Shown: positions 44,172 to 54,028 of the stretch, in pieces
Numbering within the stretch: the first letter of the stretch is position 1
How the letters are laid out: each line of letters opens with the position of its first letter
Made by a program: the position numbers and the translations under genes
The notes under the pieces: generated by a model
Told to the model about the DNA's origin: nothing
The model's database searches: none
What the model saw: only the letters and a program-made list of their open reading frames with translations
Assembly: GCF_039531165.1 (NCBI RefSeq)
Contig: NZ_BAAAPN010000029.1
Location: forward strand, 20,984 to 84,983
Origin: Nostocoides_A vanveenii
GTDB lineage: Bacteria > Actinomycetota > Actinomycetes > Actinomycetales > Dermatophilaceae
Direction of reading: 5' to 3'
Length of the DNA stretch: 64,000 bases

Positions 44172-44729
44172 ATGAGCTGGGACTTCAACAATCCCTCGGG
44201 CCTGGGCGGCGACGCGGCGACCGGGGGGGCCTTCTCCACCTCGGGCAACGCGAACTTCGACTGGGCGGGTGCCAGCACCTCGACTCCCGAGGCTCAGGGC
44301 GGTAGTGCCTTCGGATGGCCGGCGGGCAACGAAGCGGCCTCCCTGTCGGACACCATGTGGTCGGGCGACACCGGGTTCATCGACCCGAACGGTGTGACGC
44401 TTGCCGCAACGCCGCTCCCGCCCGGCAGCCCGCCCGTTCCTTGGATCGCGGGCGCTGCCGCGAGCGCGGTGGTCGCCCTGGCCGGCGCACTGGTTGCCGC
44501 CTTCGCCCTCTCCGGCTCAGTGCCCGTAGCGGCCGCTAGTTGGGTGCTGGCCGGCCCGGCCGCCGTGCTGCTTCTCGGCGAGTTCGTCAAACGCGATGAA
44601 CGCCAGCGTGCTCGGGCCTTCTACAAGGGGGACTGGGCGCGCCCGGCGTCCATCGCCGTCGGCGTGGTCGCCCTCCTCGCCGTCGGCGTCGCGGCCTACG
44701 TCATCGCCGACTGGGTGGCGACGCGATGA
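44172..44729 (+). CDS. Small three-segment membrane protein of the VWA/tubulin cluster
   Basis: 185 residues. The first 90 are Gly/Ser/Thr/Asn-rich without charge (GGAFSTSGNANFDWAGAS and on) and probably disordered. Three hydrophobic segments follow: VPWIAGAAASAVVALAGALVAAFAL, VAAASWVLAGPAAVLLLGE and IAVGVVALLAVGVAAYVIADW. The ATG at 44172 follows an AGAGGACG site. Its stop overlaps the start of the next gene (ATGA), so the pair is coupled. I know no family; it could anchor or chaperone the VWA receptor. Confidence 0.75.
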   Translation: MSWDFNNPSGLGGDAATGGAFSTSGNANFDWAGASTSTPEAQGGSAFGWPAGNEAASLSDTMWSGDTGFIDPNGVTLAATPLPPGSPPVPWIAGAAASAVVALAGALVAAFALSGSVPVAAASWVLAGPAAVLLLGEFVKRDERQRARAFYKGDWARPASIAVGVVALLAVGVAAYVIADWVATR

Positions 44730-47700
44730 GCCCCTTGATCCGTATGGCCGCGGCGACGGTTCTCGCCATGGGCGCACCTGGCGCGCTGGCCGTGCTGCCT
44801 CAGGCCGCCGCGGCACCGATGCAGCCGCGATATTCGGCCCTCCCGGCGGAATCGGGCTCCTCAGCAGGACTGGCCAAATTCGGCGCCTGCCTATATGGCA
44901 AGAAGACGGCCGATGTCGTCCTGTTGCTCGATGAGTCCGGTTCGCTCCAGGGCAGTGACCCGGACGGTGCTCGCGTCACCGCTGCGAAATATCTCGTCAA
45001 GCAGTGGAGCGCCCTCAGTCTGGAGACCGGGGTCAAGATCGCCATTCAGACGATGGGCTTCTCTGGCGGCGTCCAGGACGCGAGTGGTCGCTGGCTGGAT
45101 GCAGGCAGAGACCTCCCCCAACTGAAGAATGATCTCGATGGCTTCCGGACCCGCGACACCGGTCAGCAGACCGACTACTGGATGGCGCTCGATGGCGCTC
45201 GGAAGGCACTGACCCAGCGAGCCGCCAAGGGCGGATCCAGCTGCCAGGCGGTGCTGTGGTTCAGCGACGGCAAGCTCGACGCCTTCGCCACCTATCCCAA
45301 CGCGGACGGCAAGAACATCGTCAAGCCTTATCTGGACAAGAAGACCGACGACGCCACGGCCAATGCGGCCGCGGCCAAGGACCTGTGCCGCAAAGGCGGG
45401 CTCGCCGACCAGGTGCGCTCGTCCGGCATCGCCACCTTCGGTATCGGTCTGGCGGCGAAAACTGCCACCGCCGATGACCTGCAAATGATGCGGTCGATCG
45501 CCCTCGGCGAGAACAACTGTGGAGCGGTCTCCGCCAAGGGCACCGGCGACTTTCACCTGGCCACGGACATCGACCAACTGATCCTGGCGTTCGACGCCCT
45601 CCGGGCGCCCGGCAGTGTGACCGTCGAACAGTTGCGCAAGGTGTGCCAGGGACAGATATGCCCGACGCAAGCGCACAAGTTCGTCCTGGATGACTCGATC
45701 ACGCGCGTGCACGTGGCGGCATCGGCGAATGCCGACGGTCTCAAACTCTTTGTGGTCCCCCCGTCGGGCAAGGCCGTCGAGGTGCCGATGGCCGGGGAGA
45801 CCCAGACCACGGTCGGGCCGGCGACCGTCGCTGGCGACGGCTTGACGCCGCATACGGTCTCGCTGGACTTCGGCAAGAAGGAATCCTGGACCGGTGAATG
45901 GTCGGTCGTCTTCGTCGACCCGAACGCGAAATCCGCGAACGCCCAGTCGATCACCAAGCTCGAACTCTCCGCCGACATTGAGCCCGTCGTCACCTTGCCG
46001 GCCGGCAAGATCTACGCCGGCCGGCCCAGTGATCCGGTCAAGATCGGTCTGCAGAGTCATGACGGCAAGCCCATCGACCCGGCGTCGCTCCTGGGCAAGG
46101 TCGCCTTCTCGGCCGTCTTCACCGACGCCGCCGGCACAGAGATCCCGGTGGCCACGGATCTCGATGCCGCGGCCTTGGCCAAACCCATGGTCATCGACCT
46201 GACGGATGCCGCCGAGGGCACGGGCACGCTGACGGCCAGCGTCAACCTCACGACCGCCGAGGTCAAACCCGCCAAGGGCAAGGCCATCCCGGGGACCAAG
46301 ATGGCCCCGGCCACGGCAAACTTCGATGTTCCGGTGCTGCCGCCATTGGGGTTCCCGGTCATCGGCGACAAACTGACGTTCGGCACCGCGACCGGCATTG
46401 CCAAGCTCGAGACCACCATCAAGGCCACGGGTCCGGGGTGCGTCTGGTTCGACGCCCCACAAGTCACCGCCTCCCCGGAGAAGGCCGGAACGGTCGGTGT
46501 GTCGAGCTCGGCCGGCAATGCCGCATCGTGCGTGCAATTGGCCGAAGGCGAGTCGAAGGACATCCCCGTCACCTTGACCACGACGGCGGCAGCCAATGGC
46601 TCGGTCAATGGCACCATCACCGCCCACCTCGCCCAGACGGACAAGCTCGCGCAGGCGCGCACCAAGTCGGTGGCCTTCGTGGCGGACCTCGACAAACCCG
46701 CCAACCCCACGACGAAGTGGGCGACTTTCGCCCTAGTGCTGTTGGGTGGGATCGGGGTCCCGCTGGCCCTGATGTACCTCGTCAAACGGGTCAACTCCAA
46801 GATCCCCGCCCTCCCCCTGCTGGGCGGCACCTTCGATGTGGCCGTGGAGAACGGCCTGGTCACCCGCGCCGGTATGCCGTTCGCCCTGCAGCCATCGGAG
46901 TTGCGCGATCCCATCGTGGTCCCCACGGGCGGGGCGACCGCGCTGACTGTGGGCGAGGCCCACCTACGGGTCCGCAATGGGTGGTTGCCCTTCGGGCCTG
47001 GCTCGGTGCTCGCAGCGGTTGCCGGCGCAGTCGGCGTCTCCCAGAGTCAGTCCGGCCCGCGCAAGGACGGTGGGGCCGAACTGCCGCTCGCCATTCACAA
47101 CAATTGGGCACTCTTCACTGCTCCCGAGCGTGGCCCGGGTCAGGGTCGTCTACTTCTTCTCGTCAGTGCGGATGCGCCTCCCGAGAAGCGCCAGGACATG
47201 ATCGACCGCGCGCTCGCTGAGGTGCCGAAGCGGCTGGAGGCTTTGGCGGGGGCGCCTGCGGCGGCTGGACCAAGTGGTCTGGTCGACCCTGGCGGTGCCG
47301 GCGGTGCCGGCGGACCCTTGCTGACCGACCCGGATGGCGGGTGGGCCTCGCCGCCGCCCGCGGGCGGCGGATCATGGGCCGTGCCGGCGACGTCCGGTGC
47401 GGGCACCGATTCCTGGCAGGGCGGGCAGGACCCATGGAGTCAGGCACAGCCTGGGCCGAGCACCTCAGGTGGCGATCCGTGGTCGCCGTCGCCGTCCGGG
47501 ACTGTGGCCTCCCCATGGGGCGAACCGGCCCCCTCGCAAACGATGGCCGCGCCGTGGGGCGAGCCGGCCTCGTCGCAGACCATGGCCGCGCCGTGGGGCG
47601 AACCTGCGGCTTCAGGGACCGTGGCCGCTCCCTGGTCAGGCACGCCCGCCCCATCGAACGGTCCGATCGCAGATCCGTGGGCCGCCCCGAGCGCAGCGAG

Positions 47701-47830
47701 CGCAGATCCCTGGGCCCTACCTGCCCCGGGCGGTGATCCCACGACAACGCCGCAGACCGGCCTCGACGCAACCGCGCCTCGGACGGCTCGCGGCACCACC
47801 CCGCCCGACTTCGACAACCCGGCTCGCTGA
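44726..47830 (+). CDS. Membrane-anchored VWA domain protein, 1034 residues
   Basis: A signal peptide (MSPLIRMAAATVLAMGAPGALA) leads into a VWA domain with a complete MIDAS (VVLLLDESGSLQG at about residues 64-76, Thr in QQTDYWMAL). Beta-rich Ig-like domains span about 300-655. A single membrane segment, ATFALVLLGGIGVPLALMYLV, lies near 664-685. The 340-residue cytoplasmic part has a folded domain and then a Gly/Pro/Trp-rich tail with three 13-residue repeats. The protein thus places a metal-dependent binding head outside and a repetitive tail inside, the layout of a receptor or adhesion sensor. It overlaps the previous gene, and a tubulin-like protein gene follows 22 bases later. Partners are unknown. 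Confidence 0.88.
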   Translation: MSPLIRMAAATVLAMGAPGALAVLPQAAAAPMQPRYSALPAESGSSAGLAKFGACLYGKKTADVVLLLDESGSLQGSDPDGARVTAAKYLVKQWSALSLETGVKIAIQTMGFSGGVQDASGRWLDAGRDLPQLKNDLDGFRTRDTGQQTDYWMALDGARKALTQRAAKGGSSCQAVLWFSDGKLDAFATYPNADGKNIVKPYLDKKTDDATANAAAAKDLCRKGGLADQVRSSGIATFGIGLAAKTATADDLQMMRSIALGENNCGAVSAKGTGDFHLATDIDQLILAFDALRAPGSVTVEQLRKVCQGQICPTQAHKFVLDDSITRVHVAASANADGLKLFVVPPSGKAVEVPMAGETQTTVGPATVAGDGLTPHTVSLDFGKKESWTGEWSVVFVDPNAKSANAQSITKLELSADIEPVVTLPAGKIYAGRPSDPVKIGLQSHDGKPIDPASLLGKVAFSAVFTDAAGTEIPVATDLDAAALAKPMVIDLTDAAEGTGTLTASVNLTTAEVKPAKGKAIPGTKMAPATANFDVPVLPPLGFPVIGDKLTFGTATGIAKLETTIKATGPGCVWFDAPQVTASPEKAGTVGVSSSAGNAASCVQLAEGESKDIPVTLTTTAAANGSVNGTITAHLAQTDKLAQARTKSVAFVADLDKPANPTTKWATFALVLLGGIGVPLALMYLVKRVNSKIPALPLLGGTFDVAVENGLVTRAGMPFALQPSELRDPIVVPTGGATALTVGEAHLRVRNGWLPFGPGSVLAAVAGAVGVSQSQSGPRKDGGAELPLAIHNNWALFTAPERGPGQGRLLLLVSADAPPEKRQDMIDRALAEVPKRLEALAGAPAAAGPSGLVDPGGAGGAGGPLLTDPDGGWASPPPAGGGSWAVPATSGAGTDSWQGGQDPWSQAQPGPSTSGGDPWSPSPSGTVASPWGEPAPSQTMAAPWGEPASSQTMAAPWGEPAASGTVAAPWSGTPAPSNGPIADPWAAPSAASADPWALPAPGGDPTTTPQTGLDATAPRTARGTTPPDFDNPAR
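47513..47629 (+). repeat. 39-bp in-frame repeat, three copies (PWGEPA units)
   Basis: Three consecutive 39-base units starting CCATGGGGCG / CCGTGGGGCG encode 13-residue units of the type PWGEPASSQTMAA in the cytoplasmic tail of the VWA protein. The units differ at synonymous and nonsynonymous sites, and Asp-Pro-Trp motifs flank them. They may be docking motifs for a cytoplasmic partner. Confidence 0.8.
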
Positions 47831-47852
47831 CCGCGACCCAAAGGAGCCTTCT

Positions 47853-50800
47853 GTGCGCAATATCCTCTTCGTCGGCTGTGGCGGTTCGGGTGGGGCCCTC
47901 CTGGGCTACCTGATGGACCAGCTTCGCTCGGACTTGCGTCGCCATGGCATCGAGCAGTTGCCTCGTGGCTGGGGATTCATTCACGTCGACTGCCCGCCGG
48001 CCCCGGATGCGATGGCGCCCGGTCTGGGAACCGTCTGGGATCTCGGGGGCCGGTATATCGCGCTGGCCCCACAGGTGGGCTCCTATGCGATCGTCGACCG
48101 CGCCGTCACCAGCGGCAGCGCCATGGGCGAGATCGCCACTTGGGCGCCGCGGCGGCCCGATCGGGTCACGGTGCCGATCCAACTGGGCGCCGGCCAGCAG
48201 CGTGTGCTAGGGCGGGTGCTCCTTGCCTCTCGTGCACCAAGCCTGCTGGAGCAGTTGAAGGCGGCCGTGGACGTGATGAAGTCCGCGGAGGCCACCAGTG
48301 AGATGTATGCCGCTGCGCAAGCGCTCGGCGAGCCCTATGACGCGTCGTCAGCGGCTTACACCATCGTCCTGTCCTCGATGGCCGGCGGGACGGGCGCCTC
48401 CATCGCGCTCGATGTCTGCCGAATCCTAGGCCAGATCGTCGACAGTTCGATGATGTCGGTCTTCATGTGCTCACCGGACGTCTTCGACTCGATCCCGGCG
48501 TCGCTGCGCGCGGGCGTGCGACCCAATGCCCTGGCCATGCTCGGCGAGATCGTGGCCAGCCAGCTCGGCGAGTCGCATGAGCACGATCTCGCCCTTCTTG
48601 CGGCTGTGGGGGCGCCCGTCACCGGTGCCGCGCCGGTGCCCTTTGCCCGAGTCATCCCCGTCGGGCGCTTCCTGGGCACCGCGGGGACGCCTTTCGGCGA
48701 CGGCAGTATGCAGACGATCTACCGCGGGGTCGGGCAGTGCCTGGCGGCGCTCTCGGTCAGCGATAAGGCGCTGGACAATTACCGCAAGTTCATCCTGGAG
48801 AATTTCACACCACGCGCCCACACCAGGGTCTCAGCCTTCGGCTGGGGTGCGCACAGCAACCCCGACATTCAATGGGGGTCGATCGGCTACGCGTCGTTGT
48901 CGATGGGACGTGATCGTTATGCGGAGTATGCCGCTCAACGCATGGCGCGCGCGGCGCTCGATCACCTCATCGGTGGCCACCTGCAGAAGGGCAACCCCAA
49001 CTCCGGACAGTTGCAAGCCCGCGCGATGGTGGCCTCTCAATGGCCGTATGCGTGCACCCAACTGGGCCTGCCGGTCGGCGGTGGCCAAGACCCGCAGGCC
49101 CTGGCGCGGTGGGTCTACGACATCGGCCTGCCGCGGCAGAAGTCCGCTCAGATGGCCCGGGCCGTCATCGAGCGCGGCTTTACCAACGAGATGCCCATGG
49201 CACCCGCAGGCATGCCGTCCGAGCAGTACATGCCGACCCTCATGGGCTTCCTCAACTCCCGGCGGGCCCGGCTGGGCCAGCTAACCAAGGACGCTGCTTA
49301 TGCCGACGCGTACACCTGGTCGGGGCAGTTCGTCCAGCGCGTCGAGCACGTCATCGGCGAGGCGATCGCGACCCACGGCCTGGTCTATACCAAAGAGCTA
49401 CTCGCCGCCTTGCAAGAGCACCTCTCCGGGAACTACGGAGCGACCGGGTTGGCCGCTCTCGGCGCGCAGACGCCGGATGCCGAGCAGATCCCGGCGGCAG
49501 TCGGCGAGTTGTTCCAGAACATGCGTGGCGTCATCAACCGGGGTCAAGAGGTCGTGGACCAGGTGCGCGATCGCTATTACCACGTGCTCGACGGAGCCGC
49601 CCGTGGTCAGTGGTGCACTCTCGTCGCGCAGGTCCTCGCTGACGTGTCAGCCAATGTTCTCGCACCGTTGGACGAGGCGGTGCAGTCCGCGCTGCGCGAG
49701 GTCGAGACTGCTCAACAGGTCGCGGCCACCCGCACGGGATTGGCGACCGTCGCTACCTCCCAGTACCCGCTGTGGCCGTCGGACTCCGATGTCATCGTCG
49801 ATGCGCGATGGAGCGCGGCCGACAACGAAGTTCTCCTGACGCCGGCCGCAGCCTTCCCGGAGCAATATCTCCGCGATCTCGCTGCGGCCAGCCAGTCCGA
49901 GAGCGACGGTGCACCCCCGCCGGCCGCCGAGGCCCGGCGCCGGACAGTTCGGGCAGTAGTCACCGGGATCTGGCCGACGGCCGGCGGATACTCACCGCCT
50001 GCTGGGCTGATCTCCACGGATCCACAATTCGTGGCCAAGTCCCTGCCGATCGACCCGTCGACCGGACGTCCACAGATCCCGGCCCGGGCCGTGTATGCCG
50101 TTCACGTCTCCGCCACCGAGGTCCTCGACCGGGCTCGGCAATACGTCAATCGGACGCAATCGTCCTTCTCGATCTTTGTCCAGGAATCGATTCGCTCGTA
50201 TGTCGACTCCGGCGGCGGACAGCGCAGCGGCGAGGTCGTCGGCAAGTTCCGACAGGTCCTGACCAAGGCGGTCCCGTTCGCACAGGTCAGCCCGCAGGTC
50301 GTCGACGAGGTCCACGACGGGCCCGCGACCGTGAACTTCTTCTTCTCCGACATCCCCTTCGCCGGCCTGCCGATCGCGGCCGACCTCGAAGCCCTCGTCA
50401 CGCAGGACTCCACGGTCGATGCCTTGACCACGCAGAACCTGACACTCGCCCTGAGCCAGGCTCCGGCGACGCGCATCGACGTTTTCGGCTACTACCCCAA
50501 CGAGTTGCCGGTTGTCTATTCCGGCCTTCTCGAACCGACCCGCGCGCAATGGGCGCAATCGCTTTCCCCCGACTCGAAAACGACCTTCTGGCACGGTCGG
50601 CGCAGCCGCCCCCTCGGAGCCGCCCTGGCGATGAGCAAGGCCGAGCGCCAGGCCATGATCGCCGGGTGGTTCCTCGGACAGATCACCGGCGAGATCGACA
50701 TTCCCGCCCCGCCCTACAGCCAGCCGGTCCGTGTCTGGGACCATCACAAGAACACCTGGCAAGCCTTCCCCAACCCGCTGCTCACGCCACCCGAGCGCTT

Positions 50801-51320
50801 CCTGCGGAATTTCGACTGGCTGCCGGCGGTGCTCGAGTCGCACCTACTCGCCGTCGCCAACTTCGGCGCCAGCCCTGTTGGTCAATCCATGGCGCCCTAC
50901 GAATCGCTGCGCAGCCTGTGGGATGACAACCCGAACGGCCCCACGCAGATGGCAGCCGGCATGTTCCGGCTGCGCGCATCGGATGCGATCGCGAAGTGGT
51001 TGACCGACGGCAAGACCCCCGCCGGTCCCGGCTCCCGGGTCCCCGGCCCAGAAGCCTCATCCACTGGCGAAGATCGCCGGACCGCGGCGCTGGAGTGGCT
51101 CAACTCGATCCTGGGCCTGGTGGGCGATCACTTCGACGCCGCCGGCGCCGGTGAATTCGCCCGGATCACCTCGCCGGATCAGCGCGAGCGGGTGCCCTAT
51201 TTCCGTGATCTCGCGCCCGACCTGATGGGCGTGCTCCCGCAGTTGATCGAGATGGTCACCACCGCCTCGATCGGCGGTTCCACGACCGGCAACTCCAGCT
51301 TGATGAACTCGACGTTCTAG
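47853..51320 (+). CDS. Tubulin-like (Tubulin_2) GTPase, 1155 residues
   Basis: Begins VRNILFVGCGGSGGALL, a Gly-rich nucleotide loop, and carries a tubulin/FtsZ signature-like motif SSMAGGTGASIALDV at about residues 174-188. This is the N-terminal half of a tubulin-fold GTPase; the remaining 700 residues are an extra module with no motif that I recognise. FtsZ is near 400 residues, so this is a greatly enlarged relative of the actinobacterial Tubulin_2 type. The GTG 47853 is chosen for the AAGGAG site at 47841; the open frame upstream belongs to the VWA gene. The C-terminus is NSTF, shared with the next protein. A GTP-dependent assembly is expected in the cytoplasm. Confidence 0.87.
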   Translation: MRNILFVGCGGSGGALLGYLMDQLRSDLRRHGIEQLPRGWGFIHVDCPPAPDAMAPGLGTVWDLGGRYIALAPQVGSYAIVDRAVTSGSAMGEIATWAPRRPDRVTVPIQLGAGQQRVLGRVLLASRAPSLLEQLKAAVDVMKSAEATSEMYAAAQALGEPYDASSAAYTIVLSSMAGGTGASIALDVCRILGQIVDSSMMSVFMCSPDVFDSIPASLRAGVRPNALAMLGEIVASQLGESHEHDLALLAAVGAPVTGAAPVPFARVIPVGRFLGTAGTPFGDGSMQTIYRGVGQCLAALSVSDKALDNYRKFILENFTPRAHTRVSAFGWGAHSNPDIQWGSIGYASLSMGRDRYAEYAAQRMARAALDHLIGGHLQKGNPNSGQLQARAMVASQWPYACTQLGLPVGGGQDPQALARWVYDIGLPRQKSAQMARAVIERGFTNEMPMAPAGMPSEQYMPTLMGFLNSRRARLGQLTKDAAYADAYTWSGQFVQRVEHVIGEAIATHGLVYTKELLAALQEHLSGNYGATGLAALGAQTPDAEQIPAAVGELFQNMRGVINRGQEVVDQVRDRYYHVLDGAARGQWCTLVAQVLADVSANVLAPLDEAVQSALREVETAQQVAATRTGLATVATSQYPLWPSDSDVIVDARWSAADNEVLLTPAAAFPEQYLRDLAAASQSESDGAPPPAAEARRRTVRAVVTGIWPTAGGYSPPAGLISTDPQFVAKSLPIDPSTGRPQIPARAVYAVHVSATEVLDRARQYVNRTQSSFSIFVQESIRSYVDSGGGQRSGEVVGKFRQVLTKAVPFAQVSPQVVDEVHDGPATVNFFFSDIPFAGLPIAADLEALVTQDSTVDALTTQNLTLALSQAPATRIDVFGYYPNELPVVYSGLLEPTRAQWAQSLSPDSKTTFWHGRRSRPLGAALAMSKAERQAMIAGWFLGQITGEIDIPAPPYSQPVRVWDHHKNTWQAFPNPLLTPPERFLRNFDWLPAVLESHLLAVANFGASPVGQSMAPYESLRSLWDDNPNGPTQMAAGMFRLRASDAIAKWLTDGKTPAGPGSRVPGPEASSTGEDRRTAALEWLNSILGLVGDHFDAAGAGEFARITSPDQRERVPYFRDLAPDLMGVLPQLIEMVTTASIGGSTTGNSSLMNSTF

Positions 51321-51333
51321 GGACAAGGACCGT

Positions 51334-54009
51334 ATGCCGATGAACGACTTGACCATCATCGTCACCGAGGACCCGGTGCTCGCGGCCATCCCGGCCGCCC
51401 TGCGGGACTGGTCGGCTGCCGGGCTGATTCGGCCGTTCGTCTGGATGCCGCCACCGGGGGCCGGCCTGCGCGGCGCGGAAGCGCGGTTGGTGGAGGCGGG
51501 CGAGGTGACGGTCTGGTCGCCCGGTGACCTGCTGGCCCGGCGATCCCCTCATCACGTGCGCGTTGTGGCGCTGACCAGCGACCTCGCTACCGGCGTGGCC
51601 TCCACCCGGGCCGCGGAAGGCGTCCTCGCCGGTGTCAGCGCTGCCGGTGGTGAGATACGGACCACCAAACTGCATCTCGTGCTGACCCGGCTCGGGGTTA
51701 GAGTCGGCGAGTTGACGGGCATCGAGGGGTGGCACAACCTGCTCATCTCGCCGGACGACGCCGCCGGGCCGACCCGCCCGCACAACACCTTGGAGGGCGC
51801 CGCGAGCGGTGAGGATCTGGCGCGTTATGCGCTTCCGGCGGTCGCCGTCCTCGGCGCCCTGTTCGACAGCCAGGATGCCGGGCCGCTGGATCAGCAGGCG
51901 CCCCCGCCGGGCCGCCAGTTCCGGGTCCTGCGCGCCTTCGCGCGTCACCTGGATGGGACCGATGTGCACGAAGCCCTTCAGAGGCAGGCGCTCGGACTCG
52001 CCGATGGCTATCCGCTCGTGCTCGAGGGCGGCACTACCCCGGCGACCTATATCGAGAACATCGACCACGCGAATCAGCAGATGTCCGATGCCGTCTGGGC
52101 TCGCCACCAGGACGTCTACCTCAGTGCGCGCCGTCGACCGGAAAAGGCCCCCGTCGAAGACCTGGGCTTCTTCAAAGCCTTCCGGATGCTGTGGTCCTTC
52201 CTGTGGGCGGCGCTGAAGAATGCCCCGGCCGCGTGGGCCGACAAGGTCATCTATACGGCCAAGTATCGCTTTGCCAGCGCGGCGACTGGGGCGATCTTCG
52301 GCCAGAACAGTGCCTTCGCGGTCGTCGTCGGCGGTGTGCGTGGAGGCCCGGGCAGCAGCTGGGAGAACCAGATCCAGGCTCTGGCCAACATCGAGAACTC
52401 GCTGCCGCAAGCGGAGGGCCATCAAGTCCATGCCCGCTTGGACGGCCTGTGGATGGACGTCGTCGCCGGTGGCTTGACGCTACTGGACGGACAGGCGCGC
52501 GGGGGACTGGAGGCGCCACGGATCGGGATGGAAACCGGGGTCCTTCGCTTCGGTCGGATGCTGGCTCCTTCCCGTGCTTCCGACTCCTTCACCGAGATCC
52601 CCGGCGCGGTGCGGGCCGCCGTCCCGAACGACTCGCTCGCGCCTTACGACACGATGTCCGTCAACCGCTTCGGCCGGGCAGTGAGTGCGATCGCCGCGGA
52701 TCCGTTGGCCGGTGCCGAAGCTACCTCGACGCTGGAGAGCTTCTCGGGGTGGTGGCAACGGATGCGCACCACCTACACGGCGAAAGTTGCGCAGCGGCTT
52801 TCCAGTGAGTTCGAGGCTCGGTTGGCCGAGATCGCGGAGTACACCAAGATCCTCGAGGCGGCCGCAGCGACTTCCGGGCTCCCCGAAGAGATCCGGCGCC
52901 AGCAAGTGCGCCTGGCCAAGCGGCTGCGATGGCTCCTGATCGGGCTTGTTCTCCTCGTGGCGGCCACGGTGACGCTTGGCGTGCTGGCCTTGATCGGCTG
53001 GGTGGTTGTTGCTATCGCCGTCACCGTGTGGATCTTGTGCTGGCTCCTTGGGTCCGTGCTGACTTTCATGCGGGCTCAAGCGAAACTCTTCCAGCTCAAG
53101 AACGCACGGGCCGAGGCACTCAGCAAGGCGGCTGCTGCCGAGTTCAATCTGGCCGCGGCCATCCGTGACGCCCGCCGGTGCGGTGACGCCTATCGGCTGC
53201 TTCAGCACTGGGCGGAGGTGCTTGCGCTCTTCGCAGGGGACCCGCTGGGGCGCGGGGGGACCCAGGCCGTGGAGAGCCGCACGCCGGGCACCGATCACCC
53301 GCTAGCGATCCAGTTCGGGAAGGCCCTGGTCAATGACGCAGCGATCGCCCGCACCGCGGTCGAGTTGCGGCGTCAGGTCTTCCCCGTCGGCTGGCTCGAC
53401 CCTGTGTGGGATACGTATTTGCGCTCGTCCGGGAATCTCATCGGGACGCGCGGGAGCGTCCTCCTGGACGACCCCCGCCTGCTCTACAAGCAGCGCGCAG
53501 TGCAGGAGGACGTCCTGCTGCCGATGTGGGTCGACGCCCTTGGCGCCCAGGGCGTTCCCGGTCGGGCCGGGGATCAGCTCTGGCAACAGATCGTGAGTCT
53601 TCTCCACGGCCCCGGACGCGAAAGGCTCGATCAACTACTGGCAACGGTTCGCGTCGAGACAGGAGCGTCGACCTCGCTCGGGGAGTTCCTCGGTGGCCTG
53701 ACCGCCCGGGTGACCACACCGACCATGTTCCCCAGCCAACTGTTCTCCGCTTCCGGCGTGACCGGTGGCATGCCGACGCCCCTCGCCCCCTGGTTGCAGG
53801 AGCGAGTGGACGGCCTGTCGCGGACGGTGGTACTGGTTCAGTTCTCCGACGCCATGGCGCCGGAGTTCCTTCGGTCCGATATGCCGATCCTGCCGGACCC
53901 GGTGCCACCCCCCATTCCGCTACCCGACGACGAATTCTCGCGCTCTGCGGTCCCGCCGCGCGCTTCTGCCCCCCCGGTGCGCCCCGCGCTGGGCAATAGC
54001 ACCTTCTGA
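51334..54009 (+). CDS. Two-segment membrane protein of the tubulin-like cluster, unknown function
   Basis: 891 residues. Residues 1-530 are soluble and mixed alpha/beta (opening PMNDLTIIVTEDPVLAAIPAA), with a coiled-coil-like stretch just before two membrane segments at about 533-585 (LLIGLVLLVAATVTLGVLALI and VVVAIAVTVWILCWLLGSVL). A second helical domain follows (about 600-830), then a Pro-rich tail. It ends NSTF, as does the tubulin-like protein. ATG 51334 or 51340 is preceded by AAGGA. The domain order suggests a membrane platform for the tubulin-like protein. I do not recognise the family. Confidence 0.83.
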   Translation: MPMNDLTIIVTEDPVLAAIPAALRDWSAAGLIRPFVWMPPPGAGLRGAEARLVEAGEVTVWSPGDLLARRSPHHVRVVALTSDLATGVASTRAAEGVLAGVSAAGGEIRTTKLHLVLTRLGVRVGELTGIEGWHNLLISPDDAAGPTRPHNTLEGAASGEDLARYALPAVAVLGALFDSQDAGPLDQQAPPPGRQFRVLRAFARHLDGTDVHEALQRQALGLADGYPLVLEGGTTPATYIENIDHANQQMSDAVWARHQDVYLSARRRPEKAPVEDLGFFKAFRMLWSFLWAALKNAPAAWADKVIYTAKYRFASAATGAIFGQNSAFAVVVGGVRGGPGSSWENQIQALANIENSLPQAEGHQVHARLDGLWMDVVAGGLTLLDGQARGGLEAPRIGMETGVLRFGRMLAPSRASDSFTEIPGAVRAAVPNDSLAPYDTMSVNRFGRAVSAIAADPLAGAEATSTLESFSGWWQRMRTTYTAKVAQRLSSEFEARLAEIAEYTKILEAAAATSGLPEEIRRQQVRLAKRLRWLLIGLVLLVAATVTLGVLALIGWVVVAIAVTVWILCWLLGSVLTFMRAQAKLFQLKNARAEALSKAAAAEFNLAAAIRDARRCGDAYRLLQHWAEVLALFAGDPLGRGGTQAVESRTPGTDHPLAIQFGKALVNDAAIARTAVELRRQVFPVGWLDPVWDTYLRSSGNLIGTRGSVLLDDPRLLYKQRAVQEDVLLPMWVDALGAQGVPGRAGDQLWQQIVSLLHGPGRERLDQLLATVRVETGASTSLGEFLGGLTARVTTPTMFPSQLFSASGVTGGMPTPLAPWLQERVDGLSRTVVLVQFSDAMAPEFLRSDMPILPDPVPPPIPLPDDEFSRSAVPPRASAPPVRPALGNSTF

Positions 54010-54028
54010 GGGACCAAGGGGACCCACC

